Positions 52,125 to 63,600 of a DNA stretch of 64,000 bases are shown here, piece after piece. The notes beneath the pieces were generated by a model that worked only from the letters and a program-made list of their open reading frames with translations, was not told the origin of the DNA and made no database searches. Each line of letters starts with the position of its first letter. Within the stretch, counting starts at the first letter, position 1. The DNA is from Macrostomum hystrix (Eukaryota > Platyhelminthes > Macrostomidae). A program made the position numbers and the translations under genes. Where the stretch lies: contig CATNEN010000003.1 of the NCBI GenBank assembly GCA_950097015.1, positions 2,541,001 through 2,605,000 of the forward strand, given 5' to 3'.

Positions 52125-52590
52125 TGTATGTACCTCGAGCCTTGTAAAGTCGATTTTGATGGCACTATATTTTTGGACTGCATTCCGCTGCGCAAAGCTG
52201 TCAATCATGTGTCACGGCAGCAGATCAAAGAAGTGACGGATCTCACTCTCAGTCATAAAACTGTTGCCCAACGCAATGGCCTTCACCGCTCCCTTAAACA
52301 GGTGTGGATTGCCAGTTCGTTTGCCAAAGCGAAAGCAGTTTGCAGACGGAAAGGTCGTGACCAAACTCGTGGGGTCGTTTGTTCACGAAAAGACCCCACG
52401 AGTTAGCTGAAGCGCTCACTGAGCGCATAGCCAGTATTCACCCACTCGGTTGAGTTTGCGGTCAGTAGAGCCGTGAGACTTTTGGCAATCAGAAAATTAT
52501 TGCTGAATTCATCCTTGTGCACAATATAGAGTTTACAAGCGGAGTCATACTCCCAGAAGTGACTGTAAATTCTAGTATCGAGTCTGAGCA
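52125..52590 (-). pseudogene. Unrecognised coding relic with a hairpin in the middle
   Basis: On the minus strand one stretch reads RIYSHFWEYDSACKLYIVHK, then SLTALLTANSTEWVNTGYAL and ERFS before a TAA (about 52405). After a hairpin (arms AACTCGTGGGGTC and GACCCCACGAGTT, 15-base loop, about 52363-52403) a second stretch in another frame reads NCFRFGKRTGNPHLFKGAVK, AIALGNSFMTESEIRHFFDL and LP before TGA. The amino-acid composition looks protein-like, but the stops and frame shift argue for a dead gene or element. The plus-strand reading is less convincing. Family unknown. The non-LTR remnant begins directly next to it. Confidence 0.35.
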
Positions 52591-52599
52591 GCTCAGAAA

Positions 52600-54030
52600 T
52601 TCAAGGAACGCTTGCACCTGAGGCGTTCTTCTCATCCTAGAAGAAGCCGGCGACACAAGGACCGGAAGTTGAAGAGGCTACACTGGAGTGCGCTGGTCCT
52701 GAACTGCGCCACCAACAAACCGAAGCTCTTCGATACCTCTGCGGTGCAGTGGATTTCGCTTCTCGCCTGCAGGGTCACGAATGCGCTCGACTCAGGCAGG
52801 CACTGCAACCGCATCTGGGTCCAGGTGTTTGCTGAACAGCACAGACAGGTGGTCAGACAAACCAGCATCTGTAGGACTGGTTAATTGGTTTCAATCGTTC
52901 GAGACTTAAAAAGACAGCGGCGGACTCCACGTCTATCTGACGGCGAACCACGCACTCTCAATCTCACCCAGCGCTACAAAATCATCATCCCCTCGAGGGA
53001 AGACGCTAAGCTAACGACCACTGGAACCACCAGGAGGTCCACTAGCTGCTATACGGACGGATCCCTTAAAGACGGCCTTGCCGGCTTTGGGGTCTGCATC
53101 CTGATCAACGGCCGCGTCGTCGCCACGCATGCCCAACATACTGGGAGACTTTCTACGGTCTTCCAGAATGAAATCCTTGCCATCAGCTCCTGTGCCGCAG
53201 AGCTGAATGCCTGGAACACGAGAGGAGAGACTATCATCATCCACTCTGACAGCCAAGCGGCCTTACAAGCCCTTTGCCGCGCCACCTCGTGCTCCCGGAC
53301 AGTCGCTGACTGTGCCCGCGGCAACTCAACCTCCTGGCACGTAACAACACGGTCAGGCTGAGCTGGATCCCAGGGCATGCGGGCTTCCCAGGGAACGAGC
53401 TTGCGGATACCCTTGCCAAGCAGGGTGGCTCTGGCTCTCTCCTGGGTCCTGCTCCCCTGGTCCCGATCCCCATCACGGTCATCAACCGCCTCATTGATGA
53501 CTGGGCTGAGTCCCCTCCACAGGGACAGATGGGCGGGCACATAGAACTGTCGGCAATCCCGTGCCGCAGTTCCGCGCCCGTCTCGCAGGCTTAGGAACAT
53601 CCCTTTGAACCAAAACCGGAAGGATATCCGCGACATCGCCATGACCCTCACGGGCCACGGCTACCTCGCTAGGCACTGTTTCCTCCGGGGCGACCTTAAG
53701 AGTGCCCCTCTGCCCATTCTGTGAGTACGACAACGAAGATGCTGAGCACTTTGTGTGTCACTGCCCTTTCTTTAACAGAGACCGGCTACACTACCTCGGG
53801 CCCAACCCGTCTATGGACGAGATTTGCCAGCCCGACAGCATTCCACGGCTCGTCCAGTTCCTCCGGACAACAAGACAAGCCTTCTCTACGGAAGACAACG
53901 CTGCAGGACGGACCGGCGGACCACCCTGACGGGCCTCGCGCCCTCGCCTGTCTGCGGGCCTACAGGGATTAGAGGTATGGGCGATCCTCGCCTCCCCGCT
54001 GTGTCCATGGACCACCCTGCAGCTAAGTAA
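52600..54030 (+). mobile_element. Degenerate non-LTR retrotransposon 3' half (RNase H plus C-terminal Cys motif)
   Basis: GC-rich block with codon use unlike its surroundings. The RNase H domain starts at about 53044: CYTDGSLKDGLAGFGV, NEILAISSCAAEL and IHSDSQAALQAL give three catalytic acids. After a frameshift near 53330 the domain continues as LSWIPGHAGFPGNELADTLA, giving the fourth. After further frame changes comes a C-terminal zinc-binding motif, LCPFCEYDNEDAEHFVCHCP (about 53704). The end is AGCTAAGTAAGTAAG near 54020-54033. RNase H plus this C-terminal CCHC motif fits the Jockey/I/R1-type LINEs. The endonuclease and reverse transcriptase are absent, the reading frame is broken at several points, and the copy cannot be active. 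Confidence 0.75.
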
Positions 54031-55236
54031 GTAAGGCAGGAGTGACACATATGAGCTGGGAGTTGGTCTGTAGGAGTGACACCTAGGAGCTGGGAGTTGG
54101 TCTGTAGGAGTGACACCTATGAGCTGGGAGTTGGTCTGTAGGAGTGACACCTAGGAGCTGGGAGTTGGTCTGTAGGAGTGACACCTATGAGCTGGGAGTT
54201 GGTCTGTAGGAGTGACACCTAGGAGCTGGGAGTTGGTCTGTAGGAGTGACACCTATGAGCTGGGAGTTGGTCTGTAGGAGTGACACCTATGAGCTGGGAG
54301 TTGGTCTGTAGGAGTGACACCTAGGAGCTGGGAGTTGGTCTGTAGGAGTGACACCTAGGAGCTGGGAGTTGGTCTGTAGGAGTGACACCTAGGAGCTGGG
54401 AGTTGGTCTGTAGGAGTGACACCTAGGAGCTGGGAGTTGGTCTGTAGGAGTGACACCTAGGAGCTGGGAGTTGGTCTGTAGGAGTGACACCTAGGAGCTG
54501 GGAGTTGGTCTGTAGGAGTGACACCTAGGAGCTGGGAGTTGGTCTGTAGGAGTGACACCTAGGAGCTGGGAGTTGGTCTGTAGGAGTGACACCTAGGAGC
54601 TGGGAGTTGGTCTGTAGGAGTGACACCTATGAGCTGGGAGTTGGTCTGTAGGAGTGACACCTAGGAGCTGGGAGTTGGTCTGTAGGAGTGACACCTAGGA
54701 GCTGGGAGTTGGTCTGTAGGAGTGACACCTAGGAGCTGGGAGTTGGTCTGTAGGAGTGACACCTAGGAGCTGGGAGTTGGTCTGTAGGAGTGACACCTAG
54801 GAGCTGGGAGTTGGTCTGTAGGAGTGACACCAATGAGCTGGGAGTTGGTCTGTAGGAGTGACACCTAGGAGCTGGGAGTTGGTCTGTAGGAGTGACACCT
54901 AGGAGCTGGGAGTTGGTCTGTAGGAGTGACACCTATGAGCTGGGAGTTGGTCTGTAGGAGTGACACCTAGGAGCTGGGAGTTGGTCTGTAGGAGTGACAC
55001 CTAGGAGCTGGGAGTTGGTCTGTAGGAGTGACACCTAGGAGCTGGGAGTTGGTCTGTAGGAGTGACACCTAGGAGCTGGGAGTTGGTCTGTAGGAGTGAC
55101 ACCTAGGAGCTGGGAGTTGGTCTGTAGGAGTGACACCTAGGAGCTGGGAGTTGGTCTGTAGGAGTGACACCTAGGAGCTGGGAGTTGGTCTGTAGGAGTG
55201 ACACCAATGAGCTGGGAGTTGGTCTGTAGGAGTGAA
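54030..55236. repeat. 34-bp minisatellite attached to the non-LTR tail
   Basis: About 35 copies of AGGAGTGACACCTAGGAGCT, GGGAGTTGGTCTGT, with an alternative CTATGAGC. It starts at the last bases of the retrotransposon tail (TAAGTAAGGCAGGAGTGAC) without intervening sequence. Confidence 0.95.
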
Positions 55237-55324
55237 CAATAAGCTTTTTCTCTACACAAGCCTTGGTGCTAAAACAGGCTATTAACCTATAGCACATTGG
55301 GGTATATATTTTACCTCAAATAAC

Positions 55325-55432
55325 TGTAGCCTAGTAGTTAGAGAGCGTCGAACTCACCACTTAAAGGTCAGGGGTTCGATTCTTGATCAGCCTTCAGATG
55401 CGGCGCGCAATAGCTGCGGCTGTGCTGTCTAC
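55325..55432 (+). repeat. SINE-1, body-deleted copy
   Basis: Head CTGTAGCCTAGTAGTTAGAG, CACCACTTAAAGGTC, box B GGGGTTCGATTCTTG, then directly the 3' part CAGCCTTCAGATGCGGCGCG, GCGGCTGTGCTGTC. The middle body is missing. Confidence 0.65.
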
Positions 55433-56454
55433 TTTTGTATAGTAAAAAATAGATCAACAACTTTTAAATAGGCACTAAAATAGGGTTTTATATTTCGGGT
55501 TTTATATTTCGGCCACCGTAAACAAAACACATTACGCGAACGCGAATCGTGAAAACCGGCCCAAGGACGAGGAAGAGAGCTGCATCAATGATGTATTTAT
55601 GATCATGCGAAACAGAATAGCAATAATCGTTTATAGTGAATATCATAGCACTGCACTCAATACGCTTAATGAACACAAAAAAGGGAAATAAATTATCCTT
55701 ATCACGAGCGAATTAATATTAATCCAGAAAAATGACAGAGTAATCGAACTAGCAAATCGTGAGCGAACACAGATTTTCGAGCGAAACTTCAACGTATAGA
55801 AAAAAGAAACAAATTTAAAGCAGAAAATATTGAAATAAAAACGAAGGAAATCATAGAAAATCAAATCATCACTTATAACAAAAGTTATAGAATGCCCTCT
55901 AATACAATTAAACAAACAAAACGCAAATAAAACTGGTTAACTTTTATTCTGATCTGCGCCAATTTTAATGTTTCATTGTCCATATTTAAGCGAGATCCGA
56001 TATAAAGATATTTTAAATTAAAAACAGTCAAACAAAAGCCGCTTGTGTGTTCGTGTGTACGCAAAAAAAGAAAGCAAAATTAAACAAATGAATTGCTTTG
56101 TTATAGTGAACTAGGCGGCAAATGATAATGGACAAATGAGCGCATGATTAGGAGGCAGAAAAAAAATAATGAAAAAAGTTACAGGTTGGCATGCAAACAA
56201 ATATAGAGGCAATCAAAAATACACATCAGTTTCAGTGATAAAAATGTTTCAAAACATGCAATGCTAAAACAATAATGAATGGAATATTGCCTAGACCTCG
56301 ATTAATAAAATTGGAACAACTTTATTTTGAAAACATTAACGGAGCGAACCTTGAATGCATTGAAATAAGACGTGGTAACCCTGAGCACACAATCAATGCA
56401 CAATAAAAACACTCGAGCTTCTGCACGCTTTAGCTACCTGACGCTGCGTCCCTG
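55433..56454. other. AT-rich intergenic, no gene seen
   Basis: Single-copy A-rich sequence; open frames at 55488-55915 (minus) have AT-driven composition only. Confidence 0.4.
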
Positions 56455-57722
56455 CAAGGTCACTGACTGCAGATTAACAAATTTAATAACTTATCCCATG
56501 GCTATCCAACTGCAGATTAACAAACTCAAATCCTAATCTAATGTCTGTCCAACTGCAGATTAACAACCTCAAATCCTAATCCAATGGCTATCCAACTGCA
56601 GATTAACAACCTCAAATCCTAATCCAATGGCTATGCAACTGCAGATTAACAACCTCAAATCCTAATCCAATGGCTATGCAACTGCAGATTAACAACCTCA
56701 AATCCTAATCCAATGGCTATCCAACTGCAGATTAACAACCTCAAATCCTAATCCAATGGCTATGCAACTGCAGATTAACAACCTCAAATCCTAATCAAAT
56801 GGCTATCCAACTGCAGATTAACAACCTCAAATCCTAATCCAATGGCTATGCAACTGCAGATTAACAACCTCAAATCCTAATCCAATGGCTATGCAACTGC
56901 AGATTAACAACCTCAAATCCTAATCCAATGGCTATCCAACTGCAGATTAACAAACTCAAATCCTAATCCAATGGCTATCCAACTGCAGATTAACAACCTC
57001 AAATCCTTATCCAATGGCTATCCAACTGCAGATTAACAAACTCAAATCCTAATTCAATAGCTGTCCAACTGCAGATTAACAAATTAATACTTATCCAATG
57101 GCTATCCAACTGCAGATTAACAAATTTAATACTTATCCCATGGCTATCCAACTGCAGATTAACAACCTCAAATCCTAATCCAATGGCTATCCAACTGCAG
57201 ATTAACAAACTCAAATCCTAATCCAATGGCTATCCAACTGCAGATTAACAACCTCAAATCCTTATCCAATGGCTATCCAACTGCAGATTAACAAACTCAA
57301 ATCCTAATTCAATAGCTGTCCAACTGCAGATTAACAAATTAATACTTATCCAATGGCTGTCCAACTGCAGATTAACAAACTCAAATCCTAATTCAATGGC
57401 TATCCAACTGCAGATTAACAAACTCAAATCCTAATCCAATGTCTGTCCAACTGCAGATTAACAAACTCAAATCCTAATCCAATGTCTGTCCAACTGCAGA
57501 TTAACAAACTCAAATCCTAATTCAATGGCTATCCAACTGCAGATTAACAAACTCAAATCCTAATCCAATGTCTGTCCAACTGCAGATTAACAAACTCAAA
57601 TCCTAATCCAATGTCTGTCCAACTGCAGATTAACAAACTCAAATCCTAATCCAATGTCTGTCCAACTGCAGATTAACAAACTCAAATCCTAATCCAATGT
57701 CTGTCCAACTGCAGATTAACAA
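56455..57722. repeat. 43-bp minisatellite
   Basis: About 30 copies of AACTGCAGATTAACAACCTC, AAATCCTAATCCAATGGCTA, TCC, each with CTGCAG. A shortened form (AACAAATTAATACTTATCC) and a block of several units recur (near 56980-57090 and 57240-57350), showing segmental duplication. Confidence 0.95.
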
Positions 57723-58684
57723 ACCTAAATTCCGTGTAGCCGACACATCAAGGGCACACCACAGGTTGGAGTCCAACTTACTCAGCCAATACTCAAAAAG
57801 GTATTAACAAACAGTTGTCTCCAAGCCAATCTATTGCAGAGGTAGCTAAAAAGTATAACAAAGATTACAGAACAAAGAACCTCCTTTTTAAATCAACTGC
57901 GAGGTAGAAAGGAAGCCTTTAAGTAGAATATGAATAAAAAAACAGTGAATAAGTATTAATAGGAATATATTCAATAACTAAGCATGCATAAACATAAATA
58001 AACTAGAGTTAACACTGCAATATATGCTATTGTAGCTTTCATTGTTAATGCACGGAACAGTTTAAACACTAACAAAAAAAACGCAGTAAAACAAAAAAAA
58101 TGGCTACCTGACTTGATTGAGGTCGATTGATCAAAGCTAGAAAAAAAACGGCAACCCAAAAAAGGTTCTGTATAAAAAACACAATATTGATTTTGAACAA
58201 TAGTCAGTTAGTAATAATTAACCAGCTAATGATAGGTAATTATAAAAGGCGACGTAATCCCTGTAGAACAAGTTTTTGTTAATTCAAATTGTACCAAAAA
58301 ACATAAGCAAACAATAGACGGCAGCAAAGAACTAATGGGGGCGAACAAAAAAACAGCGGAAACAACTTTATTGTGAGGTGCAAGTTCGCCCTGTTAAACA
58401 ATATCCTGAGAGCTGTTTGACTTTGGAGAGCAGAGAATAGAGATTGGGTTTTAGGTAGCGTCTGTGGACATTGTCAATCATTAGTGGGTTTGTTAAAATT
58501 TGTCTACTTATAAGTTAAGACACACGGCTAGAAGGCTAACAAAATGCTCTTTATCATACTACTTATTTGCTGTCTCAGTAGTGTGTACCGCATATTGTAA
58601 AAAAAAAGAATTTATTCACAGAGAACTGACAAAACGCATTCAACAAATTGATCAAAATAGTGTTTTTACTAAATCAAAAGCTTA
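57723..58684. other. Downstream flank of nuclear receptor gene, no gene seen
   Basis: A-rich single-copy sequence. No supported coding frame. Confidence 0.4.
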
Positions 58685-58690
58685 TTTATT
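58685..58690 (-). promoter_or_regulatory. Candidate polyadenylation signal, nuclear receptor gene
   Basis: AATAAA on the minus strand, about 310 bp after the TGA stop. Confidence 0.35.
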
Positions 58691-58998
58691 CTACGCGAAA
58701 TATATGCTTTGAAAATACAATTATGAGATCAATACAGAGAGTTAGTAATGGGCATAATTGATATATAATGTACAATCATAACAAATGAACAATATCTTCC
58801 TTAATTCTTAATTGATGATTTTTGACAAATACAATATCTTGAAGCTTTCATTGCTTTAGGCAAGCTGTTCTGCATATATCAGATTAGATACTATTAAAAA
58901 ATCTTAGTATTTCTTAGCAGTAGTTCCAGACCGAAGGCAAACTGAGGCAAATAGTCAGGAGGTAGTAAAATCTAATTGGTTGTTTTTGGCTGCCATAA

Positions 58999-59049
58999 TC
59001 ATGAGAATTCATGCTGCTGTTCATAGTTGTATTGCTGGTGTGGGGAAAA

Positions 59050-59080
<31 letters not shown>

Positions 59081-62000
59081 TGACTAAAGTTTTTTTGAAT
59101 ATCGAAAATCTCAGCGTACAACGGTGGCAGGTGTGTCCTATGCCAGTTATCGCGATACCATTGCATACAGTGATGCATTGCTTGGCCAACTATAGATGCA
59201 AGGCGTATGACACTCTGAAGCATGTCCTGCTTTAGTTGCTGCTGCTGCTGCTGCTGCTCATTAGACACCGAGTCTTGACTTTGAGAGCTGATAGTCTCTA
59301 TTTGAAGCTTAAGCGCAGCCTGCAGACGAGAATGACTGTTTAAGACATCGTCAGGACTGCTCAGCCCTGGCCGGTCTAAAAATGGAGGACAGGTAATGCA
59401 ATGGGTTTTTAGTAAATGGATAAATCTTTAACCAGTGAGTAGTGCTTGGGTGAATCTTTAACCAGTGAGTAGTGTTTGGGTGAATCTTTAACCAGTGAGT
59501 AGTGCTTGGGTGAATCTTTAACCAGTGAGTAGTGCTTGGGTGAATCTTTAACCAGTGAGTAGTGCTTGGGTGAATCTTTAACCAGTGAGTAGTGCTTGGG
59601 TGAATCTTTAACCAGTGAGTAGTGTTTGGATGAATCTTTAACCAGTGAGTAGTGTTTGGATGAATCTTTAACCAGTGAGTAGTGTTTGGGTGAATCTTTA
59701 ACCAGTGAGTAGTGTTTGGGTGAATCTTTAACCAGTGAGTAGTGTTTGGGTGAATCTTTAACCAGTGAGTAGTGTTTGGATGAATCTTTAACCAGTGAGT
59801 AGTGTTTGGGTGAATCTTTAACCAGTGAGTAGTGTTTGAGTGAATCTTTAACCAGTGAGTAGTGTTTGGATGAATCTTTAACCAGTGAGTAGTGTTTGGG
59901 TGAATCTTTAACCAGTGAGTAGTGTTCGGGTGAATCTTTAACCAGTGAGTAGTGTTTGGATGAATCTTTAACCAATGAGTAGTGATTGGGTGAATCTTTA
60001 ACCAGTGAGTAGTGTTTGGGTAAATCTTTAACCAGTGAGTAGTGTTTGGGTAAATATTTAACCAGTGAGTAGTGTTTGGGTAAATCTTTAACCAGTGAGT
60101 AGTGTTTGGTGAATCTTTAATCCGTGATTAGTGATTGGGTGAATCTTCAATCAGTGATTAGTGTTGGCGTGAATCTTTAATCAGTGAGTAGTGTTTGGAT
60201 GAATCTTTAACAAATGAGTAGTGATTGGGTGAATCTTCAATCCGTGATTAGTTATTGGGTGAATCTTCAATCTGTGAGTAGTGATTGGGTGAATCTTCAG
60301 TCAGTGATTAGTGATTGGGTGAATCTTCAGTCAGTGAGTAGTGATTGGGTGAATCTTCAGTCAGTGAGTAGTGATTGGGTGAGTCTTCAGTCAGTGAGTA
60401 GTGATTGGGTGAGTCTTCAGTCAGTGAGTAGTGATTGGGTGAGTCTTCAGTCAGTGAGTAGTGATTGGGTGAATCTTGAGTCAGTGAGTAGTGATTGGGT
60501 GAATCTTCAGTCAGTGAGTAGTGATTGGGTGAATCTTGAGTCAGTGAGTAGTGATTGGGTGAATCTTCAGTCAGTGATTAGTGATTGGGTGAATCTTGAG
60601 TCAGTGAGTAGTGATTGGGTGAATCTTGAGTCAGTGAGTAGTGATTGGGTGAATCTTCAGTCAGTGAGTAGTGATTGGGTGAGTCTTCAGTCAGTGAGTA
60701 GTGATTGGGTGAATCTTCAGTCAGTGAGTAGTGATTGGGTGAATCTTCAGTCAGTGATTCGTGATTGGGTGAATCTTCAGTCAGTGAGTAGTGATTGGGT
60801 GAATCTTCAATCTGTGAGTAAACTAGTGATTGGGTGAATCTTCAGTCAGTGAGTAGTGATTGGGTGAATCTTCAGTCAGTGATTCGTGATTGGGTGAATC
60901 TTCAGTCAGTGAGTAGTGATTGGGTGAATCTTCAGTCAGTGATTAGTGATTGGGTGTATCTTCAGTCAGTGATTAGTGATTGGGTGTATCTTCAGTCAGT
61001 GATTAGTGATTGGGTGAATCTTCAATCTGTGAGTAGTGATTGGGTGAATCTTCAGTCAGTGAGTAGTGATTGGGTGAATCTTCAGTCAGTGATTCGTGAT
61101 TGGGTGAATCTTCAGTCAGTGAGTAGTGATTGGGTGTATCTTCAGTCAGTGATTAGTGATTGGGTGTATCTTCAGTCAGTGATTAGTGATTGGGTGAGTC
61201 TTCAGTCAGTGAGTAGTGATTGGGTGAATCTTCAGTCAGTGATTAGTGATTGGGTGAGTCTTCAGTCAGTGAGTAGTGATTGGGTGAATCTTCAGTCAGT
61301 GATTAGTGATTGGGTGAGTCTTCAGTCAGTGATTAGTGATTGGGTGAGTCTTCAGTCAGTGAGTAGTGATTGGGTGAATCTTCAGTCAGTGAGTAGTGAT
61401 TGGGTGAATCTTCAATCAGTGATTAGTGATTGGGTGAATCTTTAACCAGTGAGTAGTGATTGGGTGAATCTTCAGTCAGTGAGTAGTGATTGGGTGAATC
61501 TTCAGTCAGTGAGTAGTGATTGGGTGAATCTTCAGTCAGTGAGTAGTGATTGGGTGTATCTTCAGTCAGTGATTAGTGATTGGGTGAATCTTCAGTCAGT
61601 GAGTAGTGATTGGGTGTATCTTCAGTCAGTGAGTAGTGATTGGGTGAAACTTCAGTCAGTGATTAGTGATTGGGTGAATCTTCAGTCAGTGATTAGTGAT
61701 TGGGTGAATCTTCAGTCAGTGAGTAGTGATTGGGTGAATCTTCAGTCAGTGATTAGTGATTGGGTGAATCTTCAGTCAGTGAGTAGTGATTGGGTGAATC
61801 TTCAGTCAGTGATTAGTGATTGGGTGAAACTTCAGTCAGTGAGTAGTGATTGGGTGAATCTTCAGTCAGTGATTAGTGATTGGGTGAATCATCAGTCAGT
61901 GAGTAGTGATTGGGTGAATCTTTAGTGAATGGATAAAACAGCTGAACAGCAGTCAAATAGGGACATATGACTGAACACTCACCAGGTCTGGTTAGCACCA

Positions 62001-62412
62001 GAGCGCAGAGCAGGGCCAGTTGACTCTCTGTCAGTCTCAGAGTCATCAGACACTGCATCAGATCTACAATCTTGGCCACTAGCGGTGGCGACCAAACAAA
62101 ATCGAGCTCCTGTTGAGCCACAATCTGACCGTCAGGAAATACGAATCGACAAACAGGTCCGGTGATGCTAGAGCCCTGCTGTATCCAGTTCTTGGTCATC
62201 TGTGGCGAGGCCTGCAATAGCCAGAGCTCAATGAAACCGGATTTGATCATAGTCAGCTGATCGTTCTGATTGAATTTGACGAAGCCGGGCACGCGTTTAA
62301 CAAAGTCCACAGTCTGTTCAATGCAGGGCAGCAACAGGTTGGCTAAGGACTGGTGCATGCTCAACCTATGCTCATCCAGGGCGTCCGGCCTCAGACCGCA
62401 ACCGATTGGCAC
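58999..62412 (-). CDS. Nuclear receptor ligand-binding domain, last two exons (partial)
   Basis: Exons 61983-62412 and 58999-59375 (minus strand) join in phase 1 and give the C-terminal 268 aa. The ligand-binding domain signature is FVKRVPGFVKFNQNDQ followed by LTMIKSGFIELWLL (helices 3-5). LRLTESQLALLCALVLTRP and DRPGL span the splice junction (helices 8-9). LPPLYAEIFDI near the end is a well-formed AF-2 helix. DRPGL and this AF-2 fit the NR1 group (ROR/HR3, E75/Rev-erb, PPAR); I cannot choose among them. A Q7 tract lies between helices 9 and 10, and a Q-rich tail with Q11 follows AF-2; both are CAG runs. The DNA-binding domain is not in the window. Ligand-regulated or constitutive transcription control in the nucleus is the family role. 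The splice acceptor at 62413 shows that further upstream exons exist. Confidence 0.88.
59405..61925. repeat. 30-bp minisatellite filling the nuclear receptor intron
   Basis: About 84 units in two domains: TGAATCTTTAACCAGTGAGT, AGTGTTTGGG from 59410 to about 60120, and TGAATCTTCAGTCAGTGAGT, AGTGATTGGG from about 60230 to 61925, with a short mixed zone between. It covers all but about 90 bp of the 2607-bp intron. Confidence 0.95.
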
Positions 62413-62529
62413 CTGATGAAATTTAATTTAAGATCGTTGGTGCGTTATTCAATACACATGTAATAAAACTGATGCTGTCAATTAGACAGATATTTGAGGT
62501 TTATGTCGATAGTAGAGATTTCACAGGAA

Positions 62530-63600
62530 ACTGGGAGGGAAGGGGAGAATGAGAGGGAAGGAGAGAATGAGAGGGAAGGAGAGAATGAGAGGGAAGGAGA
62601 GAATGAGAGGGAAGGAGAGAGTGAGAGGGAAGAAGAGAGTGAGAGGGAAGGAGAGAGTGAGGGAAAGAGAGAGTGAGAGGGAAGGAGAGAGTGAGAGGGA
62701 AGGAGAGAGTGAGAGGGAAGGAGAGAGTGAGAGGGAAGGAGAGAGTGAGAGGGAAGGAGAGAGTGAGAGGGAAGGAGAGAGTGAGAGGGAAGGAGAGAGT
62801 GAGAGGGAAGGAGAGAGTGAGGGAAAGAGAGAGTGAGAGGGAAGGAGAGAGTGAGGGAAGGAGAGAGTGAGGGAAGGAGAGAGTGAGAGAAGGAGAGAGT
62901 GAGGGAAGGAGAGAGTGAGGGAAGGAGAGAGTGAGAGGGAAGGAGAGAGTGAGAGGGAAGAAGAGAGTGAGAGGGAAGGAGAGAGTGAGGGAAAGTGAGA
63001 GTGAGAGGGAAGGAGAGAGTGAGAGGGAAGAAGAGAGTGAGAGGGAAGGAGAGAGTGAGGGAAAGAGAGTGAGAGGGAAGGAGAGAGTGAGGGAAGGAGA
63101 GAGTGAGAGGGAAGGGGAGAGTGAGAGGGAAGAAGAGAGTGAGGGAAGGAGAGAGTGAGGGAAGGAGAGAGTGAGGGAAGGAGAGAGTGAGAGGGAAGGA
63201 GAGAGTAAGAGGGAAGGAGAGAGTGAGGGAAGGAGAGAGTGAGAGGGAAGGAGAGAGTGAGGGAAGGAGAGAGTGTGGGAAGGAGAGAGTGAGATGGAAG
63301 GGCAGTGCAGGGCAGGGCAGGAGAGAGTGAGAGGGAAGAAGAGAGTGAGAGGGAAGGAGAGAGTGAGGGAAAGAGAGTGAGAGGGAAGGAGAGAGTGAGG
63401 GAAGGAGAGAGTGAGAGGGAAGGGGAGAGTGAGAGGGAAGAAGAGAGTGAGGGAAGGAGAGAGTGAGGGAAGGAGAGAGTGAGAGGGAAGGAGAGAGTAA
63501 GAGGGAAGGAGAGAGTGAGGGAAGGAGAGAGTGAGAGGGAAGGAGAGAGTGAGGGAAGGAGAGAGTGTGGGAAGGAGAGAGTGAGATGGAAGGGCAGTGT
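62530..63600. repeat. Purine-rich 18-bp repeat upstream of the receptor exon
   Basis: GAGAGTGAGAGGGAAGGA units with 13-bp contractions (GAGTGAGGGAAGG). A block of about 280 bp ending GAGATGGAAGGGCAGTG is present twice (ending near 63307 and 63600), so the second half is a recent segmental duplication. One strand is almost pure purine. Confidence 0.95.

Noticed and set aside
52128-52406. Plus-strand 92-codon frame
   Set aside because: The minus strand of the same DNA reads as more protein-like segments on both sides of the hairpin; the plus frame has no recognisable motif.
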